Shown: in pieces, positions 45,884-54,130 of the stretch
Layout: every line of letters begins with the position of its first letter
How positions within the stretch are numbered: position 1 is the stretch's first letter
NCBI RefSeq assembly: GCF_003313385.1
Contig: NZ_QMHN01000008.1
Location: forward strand, 124,001-188,000
From: Pedobacter chitinilyticus
GTDB taxonomy: Bacteria; Bacteroidota; Bacteroidia; Sphingobacteriales; Sphingobacteriaceae
Length of the DNA: 64,000 nucleotides
Direction: 5' to 3'
Position numbers and translations under genes: made by a program
Notes under the pieces: model-generated
Told to the model about the DNA's origin: nothing
The model's input: only the letters and a program-made list of their open reading frames with translations
Database searches by the model: none

Positions 45884-46726
45884 ATGAAAACAAGAAAAAC
45901 TTGGTTAATTACTGGTGCCTCAAAAGGACTAGGATTAACCTTAGCAAAACAATTATTAGCACGAGGCTATCAAGTAGCAGCCACTTCCCGCGATATTCAA
46001 AGTTTAGAAACTGCCTTGGGAAATGCAACAGCTCAATTTCTTCCTTTAGCCATGGACTTGACTAATGAAACCGATGTTGCGGCCAACATTCAAAAAGCCA
46101 TCAAGCATTTTGGCACCATCGATGTAGTGGTGAACAATGCAGGCTATGGGCTAATTGGCGGTTTAGAAGAACTGACTAGTGATGAAGCAAAAGCAAATTT
46201 TGAGGTCAACGTATTTGGCACTTTGAACGTCATCAGAAATGTAATGCCTCACCTTAGGGAGAACAACAATGGCCATATCTTTAACATTAGTTCCATTGGC
46301 GGTTATCATGGTGGTTTTCCAGCCTTTGGCATCTATTGCGCCACTAAATTTGCCGTAAGCGGATTAACAGAATCACTATCGCACGAGGTGAAACCTTTCG
46401 GTATCAATGTCACCTTAGTGCTACCTGGTTATTTCCGTACCAATTTCCTGAGCGAGGGTTCCATAGTTAAACCTAAAACAGAAATAGCTGCTTACCAAAA
46501 TGTCAGAGCGGTACAACAAAATCACTTAGAACAAATTAATACCAACCAACCTGGAGATCCAGAAAAAGCAGCAGCCGTAATGATTGCGGTAGCTGTGCAG
46601 GCAGACCCAGCCTTACATTTATTCCTTGGTGCGGATGCCTATCAATTGGCAAAAGACAAGATAGAGCTGGTACAAAACGACCTAGCTACTTTTGAAAGTT
46701 TAGCGACTCGAACCTCTTTTGAATAA
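45884..46726 (+). CDS. Short-chain dehydrogenase/reductase (SDR)
   Basis: This 280-residue cytoplasmic NAD(P)-dependent oxidoreductase has glycine motif TGASKGLGL near the N-terminus (about 9-17), NNAGYGL (about 85-91), catalytic Ser in ISSIGGYHGGF and the YCATKF motif with Tyr and Lys (about 152-157). These are all hallmarks of classical SDRs. The substrate is unknown. It is followed by a strong terminator and then by an AraC regulator paralogous to the one beside the alcohol dehydrogenase gene, suggesting a repeated oxidoreductase-AraC module. Confidence 0.93.
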   Translation: MKTRKTWLITGASKGLGLTLAKQLLARGYQVAATSRDIQSLETALGNATAQFLPLAMDLTNETDVAANIQKAIKHFGTIDVVVNNAGYGLIGGLEELTSDEAKANFEVNVFGTLNVIRNVMPHLRENNNGHIFNISSIGGYHGGFPAFGIYCATKFAVSGLTESLSHEVKPFGINVTLVLPGYFRTNFLSEGSIVKPKTEIAAYQNVRAVQQNHLEQINTNQPGDPEKAAAVMIAVAVQADPALHLFLGADAYQLAKDKIELVQNDLATFESLATRTSFE

Positions 46727-46733
46727 TGAACTC

Positions 46734-46773
46734 AAAAGGTCGCTCAGGCATTGCTCTAGAGCGACCTTTTTTT
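46734..46773 (+). terminator. Terminator after the SDR gene
   Basis: AAAAGGTCGCTC and GAGCGACCTTTTTTT pair around a 13-base loop and end in a T-run, 8 bp past the stop of the SDR gene. Confidence 0.92.
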
Positions 46774-46811
46774 GAGCTTAAAATCAATTGAAAATGTTTT
46801 AATTTTACAAA

Positions 46812-47711
46812 ATGGAACCGTTAGAAACCCTAGAAGATTTTTATGACCGTAAACTCAACCAAAAACGGGAAGGCCTCAATACGGTCCTTGGGCACTTCAA
46901 CGTATTCCGTCTAGAAGACTGCAATGCCCCTGGAAAACCACCCGTACAGTATACCCGCAGAGACTTCTATAAAATCTCTTTCATGCGTGGTCGCCACCTT
47001 TACCATTATGGCGATAAAACGCTGGAAGTAGATGGCACTACCCTATTGTTCTTCAATCCGCAGGTGCCATACACCTTTGAACCGTTAACCGAAGATGTGA
47101 CTGGCTATTTCTGTATTTTTAAGGATGCTTTCTTTGCCGAACACCTCCGCGGAAGTCTAAAAGACTTGCCGATGTATGCCGTCAACGGTAAACCAGCTTA
47201 CGTACTTGACCAACAACAGGAAAAGAATTTTAGTCAAATCTTCGAAAAGATGCTGGATGAAATCAATTCTGACTATGCATTTAAATTCGACCTCATCCGT
47301 AACTATATCATGGAAATGATCCATGGTGCGCTCAAATTACAACCTACAGAAAACCTTTACCAACATACGGATGCCAATGCTAGGATCACCGCCGTATTTA
47401 ACGAACTCCTAGAGAGACAGTTCCCCATCGAGACTCGCTCCCAACAGTTCAGCTTACGATCGGCCAAAGACTTTGCTGAAAAACTGAACATCCATCCCAA
47501 CCACCTCAACCGAGCTGTTAAAACAACTACGGGAAAGACCACAACCCTTCACATTGCCCAGCGCTTGGTGACAGAAGCCATTGCCCTTTTGAAACATACA
47601 GATTGGAATATTTCTGAAATCAGCTATACCCTAGGCTTTGAACAACCCGCCCACTTTTCTAACTTCTTTAAAAAACAGACCAAGATAGCCCCACGGGCTT
47701 ACAGAAATTGA
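46812..47711 (+). CDS. AraC-family transcriptional regulator, paralogue of the one at 29396
   Basis: This 299-residue regulator has an N-terminal cupin-like sensing part (VQYTRRDFYKISFMRGRHLYHYGDKTL, NPQVPYTFE). The C-terminal helix-turn-helix (about 205-299) contains LNIHPNHLNRAVKTTTGKTTTLHIAQRLVTEAIALLKHTDWNISEISYTLGFEQPAHFSNFFKKQTKIAPRAYR. It matches the first AraC protein along its whole length. It is placed after the SDR gene and its terminator, so it has its own promoter. Ligand unknown. Confidence 0.92.
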   Translation: MEPLETLEDFYDRKLNQKREGLNTVLGHFNVFRLEDCNAPGKPPVQYTRRDFYKISFMRGRHLYHYGDKTLEVDGTTLLFFNPQVPYTFEPLTEDVTGYFCIFKDAFFAEHLRGSLKDLPMYAVNGKPAYVLDQQQEKNFSQIFEKMLDEINSDYAFKFDLIRNYIMEMIHGALKLQPTENLYQHTDANARITAVFNELLERQFPIETRSQQFSLRSAKDFAEKLNIHPNHLNRAVKTTTGKTTTLHIAQRLVTEAIALLKHTDWNISEISYTLGFEQPAHFSNFFKKQTKIAPRAYRN

Positions 47712-47979
47712 TTGTGATATTTGATATAAGTAAAACTAATAAAGTTTAAAAAATTGAGAATTCAAAAAGATGACTTCCAAAGGAAGGTTTTGAGTTTCCT
47801 TAAATGATTTTTCAAGAAAAATTTGCTGCACTTATATATTAAAATTTTAACACGCTAATTTTTTCCAAAATACATCATAATCTATTCGGGGATGATCGAT
47901 ACGAATATTTTTTCTAATCATATATACTCCAATATGGAGTAACCGAAAAATTCCTTAAAAATATTTCAAATTTTATTTA

Positions 47980-47993
47980 TGCAATCGATTGCA
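47980..47993. promoter_or_regulatory. Operator-like palindrome at the susC promoter
   Basis: TGCAATCGATTGCA is a perfect 14-bp palindrome. Its right half supplies the TTG of the predicted -33 element. A near-identical one (TGCAACCGATTGCA) lies on the xylB promoter. The site has the size and symmetry of LacI-family operators, and the LacI-type gene at 60447 is the likely binder. Confidence 0.65.
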
Positions 47994-48018
47994 ATTTTAA
48001 AATATTTACTTAACTTTA
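47989..48018 (+). promoter_or_regulatory. Predicted promoter of susC
   Basis: TTG (47989-47991), a 19-bp spacer, then TAACTTTA (48011-48018), which is one base off TAnnTTTG. Spacing is that of the Bacteroidota primary sigma consensus. Transcription would start near 48025. Confidence 0.55.
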
Positions 48019-48057
48019 GTCTATAGATGTTAGATTTTGATCCGTTAAAATCACCAA

Positions 48058-48104
48058 CTATTCACCTACCAACAATTAAAATCAAGTAGTTGAATAGCTT
48101 TTTA
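48058..48104 (+). other. Terminator-like hairpin in the susC leader
   Basis: CTATTC and CTAC (48058-48069) face GTAG and GAATAG (48086-48097) with small internal mismatches, followed by CTTTTTA. It sits about 35-80 nt after the predicted start site and could act as an attenuator. Confidence 0.4.
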
Positions 48105-48169
48105 CAGATGAAATTTTAATACAAATATTACGTGAACAATCGCGTAGATTAATAACCAAACATACACCT

Positions 48170-48310
48170 ATGATAAAAGTAAGCTTAACATTAATGGGCT
48201 TTGCCATTCCTATAAATGGCAACTATCCTCTACAAAGAAATCTCCTTAACAAACTAGCATTTACGCAATTTTATTCGCCCCTGCGATATCAATTACCAAT
48301 TGATAACTAA
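48170..48310 (+). other. Small open frame in the susC leader
   Basis: ATG at 48170 opens a 46-codon frame (MIKVSLTLMGFAIPINGNYP to PIDN). It has no recognisable domain and no clear ribosome site. It could be a leader peptide or chance. Confidence 0.2.
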
Positions 48311-48526
48311 TCGACATCTATAGGCAACTGTCAGTTTTTTCAATTGCGATATCACCAAAGAAGTTGCGTTAAGGAAAGCTTTTCGAAACCAATCGTTTTA
48401 TTTTTCATACTGGTAGCATACTATGGCTGTTAATTTAATGGTGCTATAAGTTTTAACCGAATAATATTTAACGAAGAGAGTGCAAAGAATTTAATCAAAT
48501 CAGATACAAACCTTAAATCAAAAATT

Positions 48527-51500
48527 ATGAAAAACACCAACATGAGTTCAGAGGACTTAACATCTCATGTGAAGTCCGCACTGCTCATACTTTTTATTTT
48601 TCTAAGCAGTTTGGCAAACGCCAAATCCATGGAAATGAAATCGTATGAGTCAGAACCAAATGATGCTATTTTCAAGAATGCATCAACACTTAATTTTTTT
48701 CAACAGACAAAAGTGGTCAAGGGTACAGTTAAGGATGAAAATGGGCAACCATTGGTTGGCGTAAATATCACTGTAAAAAACAAGAGCCTTGGAACTACTA
48801 CCGACACTGCAGGTAACTTCAGCATCAATATACAAAGCAACCAAGAGACACTTGTGTTTACACTGATAGGATACGCTACTAAGGAATTACTGGCTCGAGG
48901 TGGCACAACCCTTAGCATTACAATGACAGAGCAGGAAAATTCATTGAGTAGCATTGTTGTAATTGGGTATGGAACTGCCCTCAAAAGAGATATTACAGGT
49001 GCAATTACAAAGGTTAGCGGCAAAACAGTATCAGAAACGCCGGCCGTTAATATTGCTAATGCTTTGCAAGGTCGCGTAGCCGGCTTACAAGTCACCAGCA
49101 ATGGAAGCCCTGGTGCATCTCCCATCGTTAGAATCAGGGGTATCAGCTCCATTTCATTTGCTTCGGATCCTTTATATGTAGTCGATGGATTTCCTACAGG
49201 AGACTTATCCGCTATAGACACCCGGGATATTGAATCGGTGGATGTTTTAAAAGATGCCGCAGCCGCAGCCATTTATGGTTCGAGGGCAACCAATGGGGTA
49301 ATTATGATTACAACAAAAAGAGGGCACTCAGGTGAGCGTATAGGCGTATCATTAGATTCGTACGTGGGTTTTCAAGCAGTAACAAAAAGACTGGATTTAC
49401 TTGATACCGAAGGCATTAAAAAATATGCCTTAGCTTACCGTGGCAACCTGCCTGGAAGATTATTGCCACCTGAAGTAGACAAACCTATTTACGCTGGTGC
49501 AACGCAGACTTATGGCCAAACCAATACCGACTGGCAGGATGCATACTTTAGAAAAGGAATGATTACCCAGCATAATATAGCGCTGAATGGAGGAAATGAC
49601 GTTTCACATTTTTATACATCAGCAGGATATATGGACCAACGCGGTACCTCACCCGCAGTAGGCTATAAACGATACAATTTCAGGTTAAATTCTGAGCACA
49701 ATATTGGTAGACGATTTACATTTGGCCAAAACTTGTATACCGCTTTTACCAATCAGCAATATGATAATAACGAAACCGGATCAAGAACCAATCTGGTAAA
49801 TGTAATCAGAAACTTTCCATTTATGCCGATATATGACCCTACTTCTATTGGTGGCTACCGTGGTGTAAATAGCGTGTTAGATGGTGGCGATCCGACCAAT
49901 CCGGTAGAAGATGCTGAACTCAAAAACCCAGGTACACGTAGTGGCACAAAAATTCTGGGCAATGCCTATCTTGAAGTAAAATTGCTGGAGTCACTAAAAT
50001 TCAGGTCTACATTCGGAGTAGACTATGCTAACCAACTTGATTACCGTTTTTCTCCAATATTTAACAATAATGGTACAATTGCCGGATCAAATGCTATTGT
50101 AGCGACCATTACTAACAACAGATCTATTTCTTCTGTACTTCTATATACACAGCAATTGACATTTGATAAATATTTTGGTCAACACCATATTAATGCAACT
50201 GCAGTAGTAGAGCAGCAAAATCAGAAAATAAGAACAGAAAACGGAAGCGGTCAGCAACCTTCCAATGATTTAAAGACACTAAATAATGCAAGTAACATTG
50301 CCCTCCAAACGCTTTATGGTGAGAATTTCTTGTTCTCTGCCTTGGGCCGTATCAATTATAATTTTGGAAGTAAATACCTGTTTAGTGCGGCCATTCGCCG
50401 TGATGGATTATCTGTTTGGGCACCGGGAAAAAAATGGGCCACTTTCCCTTCTGCATCAATAGGTTGGAGAATAGATCAGGAAGAATTTATGAAATCTCAA
50501 AAATTCATATCTGAACTAAAAGTACGGGCTGGTTATGGCATTACAGGGTTAAATGGTACTGTATTAGGTAATACACCATGGCTCGTGTCAGTAAATGCAA
50601 ACAGTTCGCTCTATCCTTTTGGTAATAATGCCAATGCAGGATCCGGATCATCAATTCAACGACTGGGCAATACAGACCTGGAATGGGAAAAAACCAAACA
50701 ACTCAATATTGGATTAGATCTTGGCATATTGAAGAATGACCTTACCTTATCGGTAGATTATTTTAAACGCAAAACAGATAACCTGATTCTGAACGTGCCG
50801 CTTCCGCCATCAGTAGGATATCTGAACAGCAATGTATTGCAAAACGTTGGAGCCATGGATAACAGTGGTTTAGAAATGCAGTTGGGTTATATCCAAAGAA
50901 CAGGAGCATTTAAATGGAATGCCAGCGTAAATGTATCCATTATAACCAACAAAGTAACGCGTATGGCGACAGGAGTAGCAAATATCGAGGCTGGTGGCGA
51001 TGCCGATTTCGGTGCTGAAAACATAACCAGAACCGAAGTAGGACAAGCAATACAGTCTTTTTATGGGTATGTAACCGAGGGATTATTTCAAAATGCAGCT
51101 GATGTAGCCAGCCATGCCAAGCAAAGAGACGGAACTGCGCCTGGCGACATTAAATTTGCCGATTTAAATCAGGATGGAGTTATTGATAGCCAGGACCGCA
51201 CATTTTTGGGTAGCTTTTTACCAAAATTCTCTTACGGCATAAATCTTGGCGCCAGCTATAAGAATTTTGATCTATCTCTATTCTTCCAGGGTGTTCAAGG
51301 TAATAAAATCTTTAATGCTTCAAGAGTAATTACAGAAGGTATGGTTCGTTTCTTCAACGCTGGTACTCAGGTACTAAACGCCTGGACACCAACTAACACC
51401 AATACAAATATTCCGAGAGCTGCATCGGGTGATCCGAATCAAAATTCAAGACCATCCGATCGATTTATAGAAGACGGATCTTTCTTACGATTAAAAAATA

Positions 51501-51733
51501 TAATATTAGCTTATAACCTACCTCAAAGTGCATTACCCGCTTTTGTTAAAAATACAGTAAGAAATATACGTTTATACGTTTCATCTCAAAACCTGTTTAC
51601 AATTACCAAATACACAGGTTATGATCCTGAGGTAGGAAACCGCACACCGGGGTCTTCATTAACCAATGGGATTGATTTTGCTGTATATCCGCAGCCTAAA
51701 TCCTTCCAGTTTGGTTTACAGGCTAATTTTTAA
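48527..51733 (+). CDS. susC: SusC/RagA-like TonB-dependent outer-membrane receptor
   Basis: This 1068-residue receptor imports oligosaccharides through the outer membrane with SusD. A signal peptide (SALLILFIFLSSLANA) is followed by a carboxypeptidase-like domain (about 63-134; VVKGTVKDENGQPLVGVNITVKN), the SusC-specific linker VVIGYGT (144-150), and the plug (about 150-280; PLYVVDGF, GVIMITTKRG). The large barrel ends with a short aromatic terminus. It is the first gene of the xylose-polysaccharide locus, with susD 37 bp downstream. The promoter at 47989-48018 and the operator-like palindrome place it under the nearby LacI-type regulator. The substrate is inferred to be a xylose-containing glycan from the neighbouring genes. 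Confidence 0.93.
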   Translation: MKNTNMSSEDLTSHVKSALLILFIFLSSLANAKSMEMKSYESEPNDAIFKNASTLNFFQQTKVVKGTVKDENGQPLVGVNITVKNKSLGTTTDTAGNFSINIQSNQETLVFTLIGYATKELLARGGTTLSITMTEQENSLSSIVVIGYGTALKRDITGAITKVSGKTVSETPAVNIANALQGRVAGLQVTSNGSPGASPIVRIRGISSISFASDPLYVVDGFPTGDLSAIDTRDIESVDVLKDAAAAAIYGSRATNGVIMITTKRGHSGERIGVSLDSYVGFQAVTKRLDLLDTEGIKKYALAYRGNLPGRLLPPEVDKPIYAGATQTYGQTNTDWQDAYFRKGMITQHNIALNGGNDVSHFYTSAGYMDQRGTSPAVGYKRYNFRLNSEHNIGRRFTFGQNLYTAFTNQQYDNNETGSRTNLVNVIRNFPFMPIYDPTSIGGYRGVNSVLDGGDPTNPVEDAELKNPGTRSGTKILGNAYLEVKLLESLKFRSTFGVDYANQLDYRFSPIFNNNGTIAGSNAIVATITNNRSISSVLLYTQQLTFDKYFGQHHINATAVVEQQNQKIRTENGSGQQPSNDLKTLNNASNIALQTLYGENFLFSALGRINYNFGSKYLFSAAIRRDGLSVWAPGKKWATFPSASIGWRIDQEEFMKSQKFISELKVRAGYGITGLNGTVLGNTPWLVSVNANSSLYPFGNNANAGSGSSIQRLGNTDLEWEKTKQLNIGLDLGILKNDLTLSVDYFKRKTDNLILNVPLPPSVGYLNSNVLQNVGAMDNSGLEMQLGYIQRTGAFKWNASVNVSIITNKVTRMATGVANIEAGGDADFGAENITRTEVGQAIQSFYGYVTEGLFQNAADVASHAKQRDGTAPGDIKFADLNQDGVIDSQDRTFLGSFLPKFSYGINLGASYKNFDLSLFFQGVQGNKIFNASRVITEGMVRFFNAGTQVLNAWTPTNTNTNIPRAASGDPNQNSRPSDRFIEDGSFLRLKNIILAYNLPQSALPAFVKNTVRNIRLYVSSQNLFTITKYTGYDPEVGNRTPGSSLTNGIDFAVYPQPKSFQFGLQANF

Positions 51734-51770
51734 TCATATTCAATGCAGAAAAAAATTAAATCATATCATT

Positions 51771-53300
51771 ATGAAACGAAATAAAAGTAAAATATTGATT
51801 GCAGGTATCCTTTGCCTGGCAGTATATACATCGTGTAAAAAACAATTAAACGTATTAGATATAAACAGTCCAACCACAACAAACTATTTTAAAACGGCTT
51901 CGGAGCTACAAAATGGCGTGAATGCAGCCTATTCTACGCTTCGGTCTGCCAGTCTTGCTGCAAGAGAATGGTACTTTTTGCATGATATGCGTGGCGGAGA
52001 AACTGCTTCAGGCGGTCCGCAACTGGAAGCTCCCAGGGCCGAACTATTACAACAGACCAACGGAGCACCTTCCAACTTTGTGATAACTATGGCCTGGAAT
52101 GGTTATTATCAAATTATCAACAGGACCAATATGGTTATTAGCAGAGGCCCATCAATAACAGACAATATTGCGCTAAGAGATCAGGTTGTAAATGAAGCAA
52201 AATTTTTAAGAGCATGGGCTTATTTCGAACTGGTAACGCAATGGGGAGAAGTTCCCTTATATACAGCTCCAGTTGTATCGGCAACAGATTATAAAGGCAA
52301 AAGCCCGGTTGCCGAAATTTACGGCCTTATTATCGCAGATCTTACTTCGGCTGCTGCCGGGTTGCCTGCAACAGCATCAGAACTGGGACGTGCAACAAGC
52401 GGTGCAGCCAACACCTTACTTGGAAAAGTACTCATCCAAAAGGGTAACGAGTATGATGCGGCTAAAACTGCCCTTTTAAAAGTATATGGCAAATACACGC
52501 TGGTTGATAATTATTCCGATAATTTTGATGGTGATGTGATGGTAAACGGACAAAAAGTAACAGATGGTCACGAATTTAACAGTGAGTCGATTTTTGAGAT
52601 CCCGTTTATGGATAAGGGTGACAATAACTTTAACTGGGGATATAATGGAGAGGGTGTTGCAAGTGGCATAAGTACCATCCGCAACCAGGAATTTGGTATT
52701 GTATGGGGCAATATAGTGCCATCTAAACTTTATCTGGAAGAATTTGAGGCGAATGATCCCCGTTATAAGTTTTCGGTATATGAAGAAGGAGATATGATGC
52801 TTACTTATGGTGGAACAAGGCCAGGTACTCCGTTCACAGCCGACAACATGAATGTAGCCACCAGTACAAGAAACGGGGTTACCAAAAAACGTATATTTAA
52901 AAAGTATGTAATACTCGACTGGGATAATTCTGGCTATCATCCTGGAGGTATTAACCAGCGTGTACTACGTTATGCAGAGGTATTGCTTTTACTGGCAGAA
53001 TGTGAAATCGAGTTGCCTAACGGAAGCCTATCATTGGCAAAAAAATACATAGATGAAGTTCGTTCGCGCAAAAGTGTAAACATGCCTGGAGTTTCCTTCT
53101 CTTCAAAAAATCAGGCCATAAGGGCACTGATGCATGAACGAATGGTTGAGTTGGGCATTGAAGAAGTAAACAACATAGACATGCTCAGGTGGAGAGCCAG
53201 AGGATACTACCCATCTATAATGGCAGATCCAAGAGCTGGGCAACAGAATCTGCTACCAATACCTTCTTCAGAGACAAGTACTAATCCCATGATTAAATAA
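51771..53300 (+). CDS. susD: SusD/RagB-like outer-membrane lipoprotein
   Basis: The frame opens at 51666, but 51771 is the better start: MKRNKSKILIAGILCLAVYTSC is a lipoprotein signal, and the earlier codons overlap susC. The mature protein has SusD features: a helical TPR-like base (ELQNGVNAAYSTLRSASLAAREWYFLHDMRGGETA) and typical SusD blocks ACLFLRAWAYFELVTQWGEVPL and RYAEVLLLLAECEIE near the C-terminus. It ends in LLPIPSSETSTNPMIK, a few residues shorter than the usual LLPIP-to-end of SusD proteins. It captures glycans on the surface and hands them to SusC. Confidence 0.92.
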   Translation: MKRNKSKILIAGILCLAVYTSCKKQLNVLDINSPTTTNYFKTASELQNGVNAAYSTLRSASLAAREWYFLHDMRGGETASGGPQLEAPRAELLQQTNGAPSNFVITMAWNGYYQIINRTNMVISRGPSITDNIALRDQVVNEAKFLRAWAYFELVTQWGEVPLYTAPVVSATDYKGKSPVAEIYGLIIADLTSAAAGLPATASELGRATSGAANTLLGKVLIQKGNEYDAAKTALLKVYGKYTLVDNYSDNFDGDVMVNGQKVTDGHEFNSESIFEIPFMDKGDNNFNWGYNGEGVASGISTIRNQEFGIVWGNIVPSKLYLEEFEANDPRYKFSVYEEGDMMLTYGGTRPGTPFTADNMNVATSTRNGVTKKRIFKKYVILDWDNSGYHPGGINQRVLRYAEVLLLLAECEIELPNGSLSLAKKYIDEVRSRKSVNMPGVSFSSKNQAIRALMHERMVELGIEEVNNIDMLRWRARGYYPSIMADPRAGQQNLLPIPSSETSTNPMIK

Positions 53301-53464
53301 ATGGTTTATTACATGGGCAACATTTGTCGAGTGTAACGCAATAAAGCATACAGCAAAAACGGTTATAGACTGTCTTTATTGGCTAAGGTTTTTCTGTGAC
53401 GGAAACACGCGAATGAATGTAGCGATACGGGAGCTGAAACCCCAAAAATGGTTAACAAGGTCGT

Positions 53465-53513
53465 ATCCCTCAACTATGCAACTCTACGAACTGCATTTTT
53501 ATAGTTGAGGGAT
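53465..53513. repeat. Long inverted repeat after susD
   Basis: ATCCCTCAACTAT faces ATAGTTGAGGGAT with a 23-base centre that itself has short arms (TGCA region). It is 165 bp past the susD stop and 31 bp before the susC remnant. There is no T-run. It could be a terminator or a scar of rearrangement. Between 53301 and 53464 nothing is recognised. Confidence 0.5.
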
Positions 53514-53543
53514 ATTGATAGATATTAAAATTTATCAAATTGT

Positions 53544-54096
53544 ATGAACAAAACTTTTCTTTACTGGCTGCTTGCCAACTGCTTTTGATGAATGATGATA
53601 CCTGTGGCACATGCCCAGCAAAAAAGTGTTATTAAAGGGACTATAACGGATTCCTACATCAACCGCTTTCAAACGCATCTATTTCAATTAAAGGTACCCT
53701 GACGAAACAAGATGGAAAGTTTTAGTACTGAAACATCTGCCAGCAGGAATACTGATCGTTTCTTATGCAGGGTTTGAAACAAAAGAAATTCCATTTTCCA
53801 GGAATGCCGAATTGCTTATTCAGCTTCTGCCCAAACAAACGGTCACTTCAGATGAGGTAGTTGTTATCGGCTACGGAACTGCCCGAAAAAAAGATGTGAC
53901 AGGAGCCGTCTCCAATTTGTCTGCAAAGGATTTTAATACTGGCACTATAAGTAATCCCATGCAACAATTGGCAGGAAAAGTTTCTGGATTAACCGTTACA
54001 CAGCCTACTGGGAACCCCAATCAAAACGTCACTATACGCTTACGGGGGCAAACCTCGCTCACTGGTAACCAATCTCCGAGATATTTTTTCCAGTAG
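53544..54096 (+). pseudogene. Decayed N-terminal fragment of a second susC
   Basis: ATG at 53544 opens MNKTFLYWLLANCF, a typical SusC signal peptide, followed by stops and frameshifts. A carboxypeptidase-like part survives in pieces (IKGTITDS; NASISIKGT in another frame; HLPAGILIVSYAGFETKEIPF in a third). From 53812 the frame encodes LLPKQTVTSDEVVVIGYGTARKKDVTGAVSNL and the plug beginning (GKVSGLTVTQPTGNPNQNVTIRLRGQTSLTG), then breaks off. The plug remainder, barrel and any susD partner are gone. The GH43 gene begins 34 bp further on. Confidence 0.85.
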
Positions 54097-54130
54097 TTCT
54101 GCTGAACAGAATTTAATTAAAAGAGACTTT

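Larger units (their letters stand above)
47712..48526. other. 815-bp gap upstream of susC: promoter, operator and long leader
   Basis: The first 270 bp (47712-47979) show nothing I can name. Then follow the operator-like palindrome and the promoter (47980-48018), with an untranslated leader of about 500 bp. The leader carries a hairpin followed by T residues (48058-48104), a small frame of 46 codons (48170-48310) and a perfect inverted repeat TATCAATT-acc-AATTGATA (48287-48305). Confidence 0.65.

Noticed and set aside
51666-51770. Longer start of the susD frame overlapping the end of susC
   Set aside because: The extra residues have no signal peptide and repeat the susC end in another frame; MKRNKSK at 51771 gives a proper lipoprotein signal.
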